A stretch of 64,000 bases of DNA from Pusillimonas sp. UBA3987. GTDB lineage: Bacteria; Pseudomonadota; Gammaproteobacteria; Burkholderiales; Burkholderiaceae_B. The first letter of the stretch is position 1. Every line of letters starts with the position of its first letter. The position numbers and the translations under genes are program-made. Below, in pieces: positions 1 through 8,496 of this stretch. The notes under the pieces were generated by a model that saw nothing but the letters and a program-made list of their open reading frames with translations, was not told the origin of the DNA and made no database searches. The stretch covers positions 62,001-126,000 of the forward strand of contig DGCD01000018.1 in assembly GCA_002384935.1 (NCBI GenBank), written 5' to 3'.

Positions 1-64
1 CGGCCAGAAAGAATGCCACTTTTAGCGCTGTGTAGGTCATCGACATGACGGTTTCAGGGGTCAT
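1..64 (-). CDS. fliQ: Flagellar export gate protein FliQ, N-terminal fragment cut by window edge
   Basis: Only the first 21 codons are present. They read MTPETVMSMTYTALKVAFFL and match the start of FliQ, a small two-helix inner-membrane subunit of the flagellar type III export gate. The ATG at 64 follows an ideal GGAGG site at about 70-74 and lies 17 bp after the fliP stop, which is the usual fliO-P-Q order. The rest of the gene lies left of the window. Confidence 0.85.
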   Translation of the reverse strand, partial: MTPETVMSMTYTALKVAFFLA

Positions 65-81
65 GGGACGAATCCTCCGTA

Positions 82-855
82 TCAGTAAAAGCTGCGGGCA
101 AGTGAACCCAGCAGCAAGTGCCAGCCATCGGCCAGCACAAATAGCATGAGCTTGAACGGCAATGAAATGGTAACCGGAGGCACCATCATCATCCCCAGCG
201 CCATCAGCACGCTGGCAACGACAAGGTCAATAATCAAAAAAGGGATGAAGATGGTGAAGCCGATTTGAAATGCTGTTTTGAGTTCGCTGGTGACGAAAGC
301 CGGTACCAGCACGCGCAACGGAACATCTTCGGGCGTTTGAAATTCGCCGGCATTAGACATGTTGGCAAACAGGGCGAGATCGGTTTCGCGCGTATGGTGG
401 AGCATAAATGCGTGAAACGGGGCCGCACCTTCTTGCAGCGCGGCTTCGAATGAAATTTCACCCTGGCTCAATGGAAGATAAGCCGTTGTATAAACTTCAT
501 CGAGCACCGGAGACATGGCGAAAATGGTTAGAAACAGGGCTAAGCCAATGAGCACCGAGTTGGGGGGGGAGGCGCCGGTGCCCATCGCGTTTCGAAGCAG
601 GCTAAGAACGATAATAATACGTGTAAAGCCGGTCATCATGAGCAGCATGGCCGGCAGAAACGACAGCATGGTGAGCAACAACAGCGTCTGCAGGCTCAGC
701 GAGTAGGTTTGTTCGCCGTTCGGCCCGGGCGTGGTCGTGAAGGCAGGCAAGGTGGCCTGCGCAATCGCATCTTGACACATCAGTGCGATTGTCAGCAGCA
801 GGCCGATAAGAGCAAAGCGTTTTATGTAGGGACAGGCGCCGGACAGACGGTTCAT
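82..855 (-). CDS. fliP: Flagellar biosynthetic protein FliP
   Basis: FliP is the core subunit of the FliPQR export gate in the inner membrane, through which rod, hook and filament subunits pass. The 257-residue protein has the usual FliP length. It begins with a cleavable signal-like segment (about residues 1-33, ending AIAQ), as FliP unusually does. Hydrophobic helices follow near residues 55-90, 100-118 and 200-245, with the conserved FTRIIIVLSLLRNA segment around 77-90. It sits between fliO and fliQ in the long minus-strand fliF-Q operon. Confidence 0.96.
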   Translation of the reverse strand: MNRLSGACPYIKRFALIGLLLTIALMCQDAIAQATLPAFTTTPGPNGEQTYSLSLQTLLLLTMLSFLPAMLLMMTGFTRIIIVLSLLRNAMGTGASPPNSVLIGLALFLTIFAMSPVLDEVYTTAYLPLSQGEISFEAALQEGAAPFHAFMLHHTRETDLALFANMSNAGEFQTPEDVPLRVLVPAFVTSELKTAFQIGFTIFIPFLIIDLVVASVLMALGMMMVPPVTISLPFKLMLFVLADGWHLLLGSLARSFY

Positions 856-867
856 GACAGCGGGTAT

Positions 868-1155
868 TTATGTGTCGGATGGGGCTGAATCAAGCATTGC
901 TTTATTTTTTTCCAGCGTATGCAACAGGGTAATATTTTGCGGGGTAATGCCAATGACCAGGCGGGCGTCTTCGACCTCGACAATGGAGATGAAGCTGCGT
1001 CCCCCCAGGCTTTGAGACCCGACAACCCGGATTGATGCGGGTTTACCGCGCGTTTTCAGCAAGCCTGTACGGCGCGCAACCCATGCCCCGCCCAATATAA
1101 GCGCGAGAATGAAAAGCAGGGCAACAATGGGTTGAAGGATCTCGGGGGCTTGCAT
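868..1155 (-). CDS. fliO: Flagellar biosynthetic protein FliO
   Basis: FliO is an accessory membrane protein that helps assemble the FliP ring. This 95-residue protein has one transmembrane helix at about residues 8-28 followed by RRTGLL and a small cytoplasmic domain (GSQSLGGRSFISIVEV), the standard FliO architecture. It starts 2 bp after the fliN stop and ends 12 bp before fliP. The identification rests strongly on position, because FliO is poorly conserved. Confidence 0.9.
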   Translation of the reverse strand: MQAPEILQPIVALLFILALILGGAWVARRTGLLKTRGKPASIRVVGSQSLGGRSFISIVEVEDARLVIGITPQNITLLHTLEKNKAMLDSAPSDT

Positions 1156-1157
1156 GG

Positions 1158-1790
1158 TTACCGACGGCTATTGAGCCTGTGCAGCCGGTCTGATGGCGTG
1201 ATGATGTCGGTGAGGCGAATACCGTATTTGTCGTCAACCACAACCACTTCGCCCTGGGCAATGAGATAGCCGTTCACAAATATATCCATGGGTTCGCCCG
1301 CCAGACCGTCCAGCTCGACAATAGAGCCTTGCCCCAGTTGAAGAATGTTCTTGATGGTTAATTTTGTGCGCCCCAACTCGACGGTCAGTTGAACGGGGAT
1401 ATCCATAATCATGTCGATATCACTGCTCACGCTGGTGGGTTCGCCTGAAAGCGGCTGGAAAACCTGTTCGGCAGCCAGACGTGCACGATTTGCGTCGCCA
1501 CTATCTTCGGCGGTGTTTGTCTGCGCCTGCTGGGGTTCGGATTTTGCCTGGTCTTGCGCCGGTGCGTTTTCGCCCGCCTCGTCGGTTTGTGATTGTGTTG
1601 CGGCGGTTTGTTCGGCGAGTGCAGCTGCCCAGTCATCCATATCGTTGTTCAGGCCATCGGCCTGTGTACCCTGGTTGCCCGCAGCTTGCTCTGATAGCGC
1701 AGCCGCCCAATCGGTGTCCATTTCCTCAGGGGTCTCCTGGGTATTTTCCTGGTTTGGGTCTTTATCGGGATCTTGAGTCGGATCAGTCAT
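1158..1790 (-). CDS. fliN: Flagellar motor switch protein FliN with long acidic N-terminus
   Basis: FliN forms the base of the cytoplasmic C-ring with FliM and FliG and docks the export ATPase through FliH. The C-terminal SpoA/surface-presentation domain (about residues 125-205, including VELGRTKLTIKNILQLGQGS and VVVVDDKYGIRLTDI) is clear. At 210 residues it is longer than E. coli FliN (137). The extra length is an acidic, Gln-rich N-terminus carrying two copies of a DWAAALxEQ motif (residues 28-35 and 54-61). The start overlaps the fliM stop by 8 bp. Confidence 0.95.
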   Translation of the reverse strand: MTDPTQDPDKDPNQENTQETPEEMDTDWAAALSEQAAGNQGTQADGLNNDMDDWAAALAEQTAATQSQTDEAGENAPAQDQAKSEPQQAQTNTAEDSGDANRARLAAEQVFQPLSGEPTSVSSDIDMIMDIPVQLTVELGRTKLTIKNILQLGQGSIVELDGLAGEPMDIFVNGYLIAQGEVVVVDDKYGIRLTDIITPSDRLHRLNSRR

Positions 1791-2796
1791 GGTGAGTAGC
1801 TCGAGTAAATTCAGTTTTTGTCGGGGCCAATGTTTTTTCTACCCGCAAAGCGTAGTGATGGTTATGAGTGCCGTAACCACACTCAAGTATGGGTACGCCA
1901 CCTACGTGGGCAACAATATTTGGAAGCAGGTCAAGTGGCAAAATATCGTTGACTTTCATGCGCACCAAACCGCCTACCGTTGTGTCGATGTGTCCGAACT
2001 CTGCAACAAGCTCGACTTGCGCGCTGCGAACCTCACCTGAAAGTTGTTGCATCCAGCGTTGGTCCGTTGATTCCAGTGCAGTATCTTGAAGCGGGCGCGA
2101 CAGTACGTCGCGAACCGGTTCGATCATGGAGTAGGGGATGCAGATGTTCAGGTGCCCGCCAGAGGCGCCAATTTCGATCTGGAAAGAGCAAACCACAACA
2201 ATTTCGTTGCCGCTTGTGATGCTGGCGAACTTGGTATACATCTCTGAGCGGATGTACTCCAGTTCCAGTGGGTAGATACTTTCCCAGCAGCTGCGGTAGC
2301 AATCAAGCGTTACGTTTACCAGGCGGCTGATGATGCGTTGTTCGGTTGTCGTGAAATCCCGTCCCTCGACCCGTGTGTTGTAACGTCCGTGTCCGCCGAA
2401 CATACTGTCGATAATCAGAAACACGAGATTGGGGTCGAAGGTAAACAGCGCAGTACCCCGCAATGGCTTCATGGCAACCATGTTCAGATTGCTTGGAACA
2501 GGCAGATTACGTTCGAAGTCTGAATACTTCTGTATGCGAATCGCCGATACGGTAATGTCGGCATTACGCCGCATAAAGTTCAACAGTACGGCGCGCATGC
2601 GTCGGCCGAAACGTTCATGAATCAGCTCCAGCGTGTGCATGCGATGGCGCACGACCCGATCGGGTGAGCTCAGGTCGTACGGACGAACGCCCGAATCAGC
2701 AGTGCCCGACTTTTTAGTGGCACTGCTGTCTTCGCCAGTCATGTTGGCGATGATGGCATCGACTTCGTCTTGCGAAAGAAAGTTGGAATACGACAT
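1783..2796 (-). CDS. fliM: Flagellar motor switch protein FliM
   Basis: FliM is the C-ring subunit that binds CheY-phosphate and sets rotation direction. The 337-residue protein opens with the short CheY-binding peptide (LSQDEVDAII, residues 7-16). A CheC-like middle domain follows (with GGHGRYNTRVEGRDFT), then a C-terminal SpoA domain that pairs with FliN. Its ATG directly follows the fliL TAA, and its end overlaps fliN, so translation is probably coupled. Confidence 0.97.
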   Translation of the reverse strand: MSYSNFLSQDEVDAIIANMTGEDSSATKKSGTADSGVRPYDLSSPDRVVRHRMHTLELIHERFGRRMRAVLLNFMRRNADITVSAIRIQKYSDFERNLPVPSNLNMVAMKPLRGTALFTFDPNLVFLIIDSMFGGHGRYNTRVEGRDFTTTEQRIISRLVNVTLDCYRSCWESIYPLELEYIRSEMYTKFASITSGNEIVVVCSFQIEIGASGGHLNICIPYSMIEPVRDVLSRPLQDTALESTDQRWMQQLSGEVRSAQVELVAEFGHIDTTVGGLVRMKVNDILPLDLLPNIVAHVGGVPILECGYGTHNHHYALRVEKTLAPTKTEFTRATHHD

Positions 2797-3261
2797 TTAT
2801 TGAATCACAAAAGCGGTAAACAGCACGCGGGTGAGCTTGGCTTGAGTGGGGTCGGGTTCGTAGGGTTCCTGCAAAAGCAACTGTATTTCCTGAGCCAGCG
2901 TTGCCCGACCGTCGTTTGTTTGCAGGAAGTCGGGAGAGTAGCTGGACAGCGCCGTGATCACGCGATTGCGAACTTCCGGCATATATTCTTCAAGATAGAG
3001 CTTCGACGCTTCATCGCTTGTTCTCAAGGTGATTTCCACATACAGAATGCGACTCAGGCTGTCGTTGTCGCGCAGCGTTACCGTAAAGGGCTCCAGCGGC
3101 AGGAAAACGGGCTTTATGGGTGGTGCAGCTTCCACGTCGCTTTGCTGGGCCTGTGCTTCTGAAGTACCCAGAACACCGGTAGCCGACAAATAATAAAATG
3201 TGCTGCCCAAAGTGACGGCAATGACGGCAATAACAAGTAAGCTGATTTTCAGTAATTTCAT
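2797..3261 (-). CDS. fliL: Flagellar basal body-associated protein FliL
   Basis: FliL is a single-pass inner-membrane protein that rings the stator units and supports torque. The 154 residues contain one N-terminal helix (about 5-28), a linker rich in Gln/Ala and a periplasmic FliL domain (LEPFTVTLRD, residues 57-66; LYVEITLRT). The C-terminal part matches the family's EVRNRVI and GRATLAQEI segments. It lies between fliK and fliM in the operon. Confidence 0.94.
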   Translation of the reverse strand: MKLLKISLLVIAVIAVTLGSTFYYLSATGVLGTSEAQAQQSDVEAAPPIKPVFLPLEPFTVTLRDNDSLSRILYVEITLRTSDEASKLYLEEYMPEVRNRVITALSSYSPDFLQTNDGRATLAQEIQLLLQEPYEPDPTQAKLTRVLFTAFVIQ

Positions 3262-3284
3262 TAATTTTCTACAACTAAAACAGA

Positions 3285-4736
3285 TTAGGCGAAGGTATCA
3301 ACTTGCCCGTTGTGAGAACGTTGGGCGGCAATCGGCGGCTGGGCCGCGTCATTGGTATCGGCAGCATCGGCTGATGAGGCTGAGCCGGCTTTGGCGTTTG
3401 GCATGGCAGAAGCCTGGTCCCCCTGCTGATGCTGATCACCGACGGATGTCTGCCCTAACGAAATACCGGCTTGCGCCAGTTGTTCCTGCAATTGGGGGAG
3501 GGCTTGTTCCACGGCATGGCGCACGGCCCCATGGGGCGAAACGAATGAAGCCTGGGCAACGTTGTCGGACATGCTTAATGAGATGCGAATGGGCCCCAGG
3601 TCGGGCGGATCCAAACGTAATTCAATCGTTTGCAGCCCGTTCTTGAGGTGCTGACTGAAAGAGCTGACCTGCTGGCTGAAATCGCGGCCCCATTGCGCAC
3701 TGCCGACAGGCGTTGAAACCGTTGCCGACCCCAATGAGAAGGCGGTGTTTTGGGAGTTTGTCATGGTCAGGCCCGGCACAACAGCTTCGGAGCCGCCCGT
3801 TGCGCGTTCAGTGTTTGCGGCAGCAATGTCGCTGTGCATGGCGTTCTGCAGTAGTTGTTGCCCGCTGATGCGCCGCGCCTCGACAACGCGGTCAAGAAAT
3901 GCCGAGGTATTCTCGGACCGCGCGAAGGTTCCTTCAACGCGTTCCAGTCTGGCACCTTCGAGCCGCTGGGCGTCGATTCTGCCATTGAGTAGCTGAAGCT
4001 GGTTGGCGCCAGTGCGATTATGGGTTCCGGCAATGGCCGCACCGGCCGGATTCATGGCCGCCTGCAGGTTGGTCACGCGGATTTCCCGCCCATTCTGATT
4101 GCCGGCTGCGGCTTCGTTAACTGCGCTCAGTATTTCCCTGGTGGCCGATTGCGTTGCCTGAGCACCTTTTTCGGACTTTATTTCCGCTTGTCTCGTGTTG
4201 CCGTCGGAAATGGCAATAGCCGTGCGGGAAGCTTTTTCGGCGGCGATAACGTTTGTTGCCTGTGCAGGGTTTGAGTCTGAGGCAATAGGTTGTCCTGATG
4301 TTTTTTCGCCCGTCTGGGGGATCAATCCTTGAACAACTGCGTCGAGAGAGCTCCTTGCGTGCTCGGATTCGGCAAGTTGTTTGCCTTCGGTGTCACTGCG
4401 CTCGTCGTGTTCAGTTTGATTGTCGTTGTTGCGCTTGTCGGATACGGTGTCTTTCTCCGAGGTTTCGTGACGTGCCGTGCGACCGGGGTCCTGGGACTCG
4501 TCCTTGCTTTCTTGCGAATCTGGCCTCTGGGCGACGTTTTCTTTTGGCGCCTCTGTTCCAGACTCTGGTGCACGAGCGGTACCAGACGGCTTTTCGCTTT
4601 CCGATACGGTTTTTTTCTGTTGTTCCAGCGCGCTGGAAAACGACGTGCCGCTGTCATTGGCGGAACCTTTGGACGACGCGCTTTTTTCGGGGCGGGTCAG
4701 TGTGTTCAGCGCGGAAACCGGTGTAGGTGTGTTCAT
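3285..4736 (-). CDS. fliK: Flagellar hook-length control protein FliK
   Basis: FliK is exported and measures hook length, then triggers the FlhB specificity switch to filament export. The 483-residue protein has a long low-complexity N-terminus rich in Ser, Glu, Lys and Gln. It ends in the conserved Flg_hook domain (about residues 365-435, with ELRLDPPDLGPIRISLSMSD and LPQLQEQLAQAGISL). It lies between fliJ and fliL as in other fliF-R operons. A second FliK-like gene exists at 11156-12541. Confidence 0.93.
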   Translation of the reverse strand: MNTPTPVSALNTLTRPEKSASSKGSANDSGTSFSSALEQQKKTVSESEKPSGTARAPESGTEAPKENVAQRPDSQESKDESQDPGRTARHETSEKDTVSDKRNNDNQTEHDERSDTEGKQLAESEHARSSLDAVVQGLIPQTGEKTSGQPIASDSNPAQATNVIAAEKASRTAIAISDGNTRQAEIKSEKGAQATQSATREILSAVNEAAAGNQNGREIRVTNLQAAMNPAGAAIAGTHNRTGANQLQLLNGRIDAQRLEGARLERVEGTFARSENTSAFLDRVVEARRISGQQLLQNAMHSDIAAANTERATGGSEAVVPGLTMTNSQNTAFSLGSATVSTPVGSAQWGRDFSQQVSSFSQHLKNGLQTIELRLDPPDLGPIRISLSMSDNVAQASFVSPHGAVRHAVEQALPQLQEQLAQAGISLGQTSVGDQHQQGDQASAMPNAKAGSASSADAADTNDAAQPPIAAQRSHNGQVDTFA

Positions 4737-4751
4737 GCTGATAGTGCTCCG

Positions 4752-5201
4752 TTAATGACTCTGGTGCGCGCGGCGGAAAAGGTTCATTGACAATTCATCG
4801 TTCGTGCGCTGCTCAATGCGACTCTCGCGTTGGGCCGCCTGCTGTACCTGGCGATTCAGCAGGGTTTCGTATGACGATAATTGCCGCTTTTGATCGCCCC
4901 ATTCTTTTTTGCGCAGCTCGACGTTAGCGTCGAGTTGTGCCACCACTTTATTTTGCTGTGAAATGGCGTCGTCCAAAGTGGCGATAAACTGCCTAAAATT
5001 ATGATAATTCGCCGCTGACAACCCTGTTGTTGTGGCATGTTGAAGTCGTTGGGCGTAATCTTGTCGGTACGTATGTAATGTTTCCAGCTGTTCGTGTGCG
5101 CTCTGACGGCTTGATGTCAGGCTTTGCAGTTGTTTCGCGACATCATTGGTTTTGTCTTTAGTGAGGTCGATCAGGGTCGTTAAAGCGGAATGCTTAGCCA
5201 T
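4752..5201 (-). CDS. fliJ: Flagellar export chaperone FliJ
   Basis: FliJ is the coiled-coil stalk of the export ATPase, inserted in the FliI hexamer and contacting FlhA. The 149-residue protein is almost entirely predicted helix, rich in Gln, Arg, Leu and Ala, with heptad character throughout (for example LQSLTSSRQSAHEQLETL). Its length matches FliJ (about 147). Its start overlaps the fliI stop by 8 bp, supporting coupled synthesis. Confidence 0.92.
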   Translation of the reverse strand: MAKHSALTTLIDLTKDKTNDVAKQLQSLTSSRQSAHEQLETLHTYRQDYAQRLQHATTTGLSAANYHNFRQFIATLDDAISQQNKVVAQLDANVELRKKEWGDQKRQLSSYETLLNRQVQQAAQRESRIEQRTNDELSMNLFRRAHQSH

Positions 5202-6654
5202 TTATTCCTCCTGAATTTTTTTGCCCCATTAACGTCGCCAGATCACTGCAGGCGGCGTCGTAGTCAACGCGTTCTTGCATTCCCTGTTGAAGAAAAGCCT
5301 CGAGCCAGGGATATTTGTGTATTGCTTCATCAATTTTCGGGTCGCTTCCCGCTTTGTAAGCGCCGACGGCCAGCAAGTCGCGGTTGCGTTGGTAGCGGGA
5401 AAGCATTTGTTTGAAGCGATGCACCATCGAGATTCGTTCGGTGGGCACAATTCCCGCCATGACGCGTGAAATCGACGCTTCAATGTCGATGGCTGGGTAA
5501 TGGCCGGCCTCGGCAAGTTGTCGCGAAAGTACGACATGACCATCTAGAATGGCCCGAGCCGAATCGGCGATCGGGTCCTGCTGGTCGTCGGCTTCGGTTA
5601 GCACGGTGTAAAACGCAGTAATGGAACCGGCTGGTTTGCCATTGACCGGAGCCCCATTTCCAGCGCGCTCCACCAGTGCCGGCAATTTCGCGAACACAGA
5701 CGGGGGATACCCTTTTGTTGCCGGTGGTTCGCCAATGGCGAGTGCGATTTCCCGTTGCGCCATGGCGTAGCGTGTCAGTGAGTCCATAATGAGGAGAACG
5801 TTTTTCCCCTCGTCACGGAAATGCTCTGCGAGCCGGGTGGCGTAAACGGCGCCCTGAATACGCAAAAGCGGTGAGACATCAGCAGGCGCAGCCACGACAA
5901 CCGATCGTTGCAAGCCATCTGGCCCCAGGTTGTGTTCAATAAATTCCTGTACCTCACGGCCCCTTTCGCCAATCAGGCCCACCACAATGACATCGGCTTT
6001 TGTGTAGCGTGCCATCATGCCCAGCAGCACGCTTTTGCCCACGCCAGATCCGGCGAACAGGCCCATGCGCTGGCCCCGGCCAACAGTTAACAAGCCATTG
6101 ATCGCGCGAACACCCACATCGAGGACTGATCGAATTGGCGCTCGCTCAAGGGGGTTCAGGGTCGTAGCGCTCAATGGTGCCTGTGCAATATTCTTAAGTG
6201 GCCCCAGGTTGTCGAGCGGTCGACCGGCGCCGTCGAGGACGCGCCCGAGCAGCGCATCACCGACAGGTAGATGACGTGCCTGGGTGGTCATGGCCGAAGG
6301 CCGTTGATTAGCGCGATTTCTGGTGGTGGGCGTGTTCAGCACGGCCGTTTCCGCAGGGATCACGCGTGCGCCGGGCGGCAGGCCGGATATGTCGCTTTGC
6401 GGCATTAAAAACAAAGTATTCCCGTGGAAACCGACCACTTCGGCTTCTGCCCATCGGTCGTGGCGAGCGGAAATTTCAACGCGACATGCCGCGCCTACTG
6501 CCAGACGCAATCCGGTCGCTTCCAGAACCAAGCCGGTGGCGCGCGTGACGCGGCCATACGCGCTCCAGGATTCGGTGGCGCTGACCAGGTTCGAGGCGGT
6601 GTCGAGCCGGTCGAACCAACCTTGAGCGGTGGACGGTAGGGCCGGTTCACCCAT
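5194..6654 (-). CDS. fliI: Flagellum-specific ATP synthase FliI
   Basis: FliI is the hexameric ATPase that energises the flagellar type III export apparatus. The 486 residues show the F1-beta-like fold with a Walker A loop GSGVGKS at 202-208. They also carry the family signatures VGLIGERGREVQEFIEHNLG, LLIMDSLTRYAMAQREI and the downstream GYPPSVFAKLPALVERAG. Its ATG shares one base with the fliH TGA (TGATG). Confidence 0.97.
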   Translation of the reverse strand: MGEPALPSTAQGWFDRLDTASNLVSATESWSAYGRVTRATGLVLEATGLRLAVGAACRVEISARHDRWAEAEVVGFHGNTLFLMPQSDISGLPPGARVIPAETAVLNTPTTRNRANQRPSAMTTQARHLPVGDALLGRVLDGAGRPLDNLGPLKNIAQAPLSATTLNPLERAPIRSVLDVGVRAINGLLTVGRGQRMGLFAGSGVGKSVLLGMMARYTKADVIVVGLIGERGREVQEFIEHNLGPDGLQRSVVVAAPADVSPLLRIQGAVYATRLAEHFRDEGKNVLLIMDSLTRYAMAQREIALAIGEPPATKGYPPSVFAKLPALVERAGNGAPVNGKPAGSITAFYTVLTEADDQQDPIADSARAILDGHVVLSRQLAEAGHYPAIDIEASISRVMAGIVPTERISMVHRFKQMLSRYQRNRDLLAVGAYKAGSDPKIDEAIHKYPWLEAFLQQGMQERVDYDAACSDLATLMGQKNSGGING

Positions 6655-7502
6655 CAGCTATCCTCCAGCCACTGAGTGTTTTCCCGCAACAGCCCGGCGA
6701 CGCGGCTCCACCGTGTTTGCAAGGTTGCGTCGATACTGCCTAAAGAGGTGTCCGCCATACAGCCGCCACGCTCGATGTTGGCGTCGCTCAACAGTTGCCA
6801 CTTCTGCAGGCGAGGGTCGTCCTTGAGGTGTCGCCGCACAATGGCGATATCTTCCGGGTGCATGCGGATACATAAAAAACCTTGTTCCGATGTTTCGGTA
6901 AGAAGAATATCCTGTACGGTTTCAACAATGAATTCAGGCCGAATGGTCAGTGTCGTGCGGATAACCTGGCGCGCAATATCGAGCGCCAGGGTGACCAAGG
7001 CGTCACTGACCTGCTGATCAATCCGGTTAAGCGATTCACCCAGGTTGTCGGCCAACTGTTTCATTTTTAGCGCTTCTTCGCCCGACAGGGTCTGGCCCTC
7101 CAGAAGGCCTTTTTCATAGCCTTCTTTGTGACCGTCCTGATACCCCTCGTCGTGACCTGATTTCAAGCCTTCGGCATGGCCCGACTTGCGCCCGTCTTTC
7201 AAGCCTTGTTGTTTGCCTTCGGCAAAGCCCTTGCGGGTCGCTTGCTCACGCGCGTTCAGGCCAATACGCTCAATTTCCTCAAGAAGATTCCTGGGAATTT
7301 CAGACTCAGCTGGTGCGTTTGCCTCAAGTGCGGCGCGCTCAAGCTTCTCGGGAGAGAATTGGCGGGCACGGCTGGACTCTTTTGCACTATCGTCGTTGCC
7401 CGGTCGGGCAACGAGTCCCTTTGCTTGACCGCCGAGTTCGTTCAGTTCAAGCCGCCTCCAGGCCGTACGCGAGTTTGCATTGGACACATTTGGGTTAGAC
7501 AT
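6654..7502 (-). CDS. fliH: Flagellar assembly protein FliH
   Basis: FliH is the peripheral stalk-like regulator of FliI and tethers it to FliN. The ATG at 7502 is preferred to a TTG at 7517 and overlaps the fliG end by 8 bp. The 282-residue protein has a variable N-terminus, an uninterrupted GxxxG tract (12 glycines at four-residue spacing, residues 92-136), then the conserved FliH C-terminal domain (VTLALDIARQVIRTTL, LRMHPEDI-like CIRMHPEDIAIV, and IERGGCMADTSLGSIDATL). It is longer than E. coli FliH (about 228). Confidence 0.93.
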   Translation of the reverse strand: MSNPNVSNANSRTAWRRLELNELGGQAKGLVARPGNDDSAKESSRARQFSPEKLERAALEANAPAESEIPRNLLEEIERIGLNAREQATRKGFAEGKQQGLKDGRKSGHAEGLKSGHDEGYQDGHKEGYEKGLLEGQTLSGEEALKMKQLADNLGESLNRIDQQVSDALVTLALDIARQVIRTTLTIRPEFIVETVQDILLTETSEQGFLCIRMHPEDIAIVRRHLKDDPRLQKWQLLSDANIERGGCMADTSLGSIDATLQTRWSRVAGLLRENTQWLEDS

Positions 7503-8496
7503 ACTCGTCGTTTCCAAGTCGGGTCAGGCTGATTTGGCCGGATTCGGCCAGGCGTCGTGCAACACCCAGAATGTTCTTCTGTTCCTCTTCGACCTTGGAC
7601 ATCCGGACAGGGCCCTGTGCCTCGAGGTCGTCGCGCAACATTTCGGCAGCCCGATTGGACATATTTCCAAGGAACTTCTCTCGCAGCTCTTGCGGTGCGC
7701 CCTTGAGGGCGATCGTGAGACCGTCGGTATTGATCTCCTTGAGAATGAGCTGGATGGCGGTGTTCTCGATGTCGACGAGATTTTCGAAAACAAACATCTC
7801 TTCCGAGATGCGCTGTGCCAAATCGGCGTCGAGTTGTTGCAGGTTGCTCATGACCAGTTCTTCTTCCGAGGAACTCATGAAATTCAAGATTTCCGCAGCT
7901 GTGCGCACACCACCCAGTTTGCTGCGCTTGGCGCCTTGGCCAGAGAGCAGGTTGTTCAAAACGTCGGTTAATTCAGACAGTGCGGCTGGCTGAACCCCGC
8001 CGAATGTGGCAATGCGCAGCATGACATCGTTACGCAAACGTTCAGGCAATAGCTCAAGTACGCCAGACGCCCGGTCTCTTTCCAGGTGCACCAAAATTGT
8101 TGCAATGATCTGGGGGTGCTCATCGGCAATCAGTTCAGCAACGCTGTTTGCATCCAGCCAGTTCAGCGCGTCGATCCCGCCCGAGCCCGTTTGCGCTTCG
8201 AGCAGGTCTTCGATCAATCCCGCTGCGCGGTCATTGCCCAGCGCCTTGGTCAATACCGAGCGAATGTACTCTTCCGAACCAAGCGACACGGCCATGAATT
8301 GATCTGCTTCCTGGCGGAACTCGGAAAGGACCTCCTCGACATCTTTACGTGTGAACTGCTTCAGGCTTGCCATTGCAGTGCTGATGCGTTGAATTTCAGG
8401 CGCCGAAAGATGTTTGAAAACTTCAGCGGCGACGTCTTCGCCAAGCGACATCAGCAAAATGGCGCAACGTTCCATCTCGTTGTCAAGATTTGCCAT
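7495..8496 (-). CDS. fliG: Flagellar motor switch protein FliG
   Basis: FliG links the MS-ring to the C-ring and is the rotor protein on which stators act. The 333-residue length matches the family. The EHPQ motif is at residues 126-129 at the middle-domain surface that binds FliM. The C-terminal torque domain is recognisable (FVFENLVDIENTAIQLILKE and GNMSNRAAEMLRDDLE), with its charged helix. It overlaps the fliF end by 14 bp. Confidence 0.97.
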   Translation of the reverse strand: MANLDNEMERCAILLMSLGEDVAAEVFKHLSAPEIQRISTAMASLKQFTRKDVEEVLSEFRQEADQFMAVSLGSEEYIRSVLTKALGNDRAAGLIEDLLEAQTGSGGIDALNWLDANSVAELIADEHPQIIATILVHLERDRASGVLELLPERLRNDVMLRIATFGGVQPAALSELTDVLNNLLSGQGAKRSKLGGVRTAAEILNFMSSSEEELVMSNLQQLDADLAQRISEEMFVFENLVDIENTAIQLILKEINTDGLTIALKGAPQELREKFLGNMSNRAAEMLRDDLEAQGPVRMSKVEEEQKNILGVARRLAESGQISLTRLGNDEYV

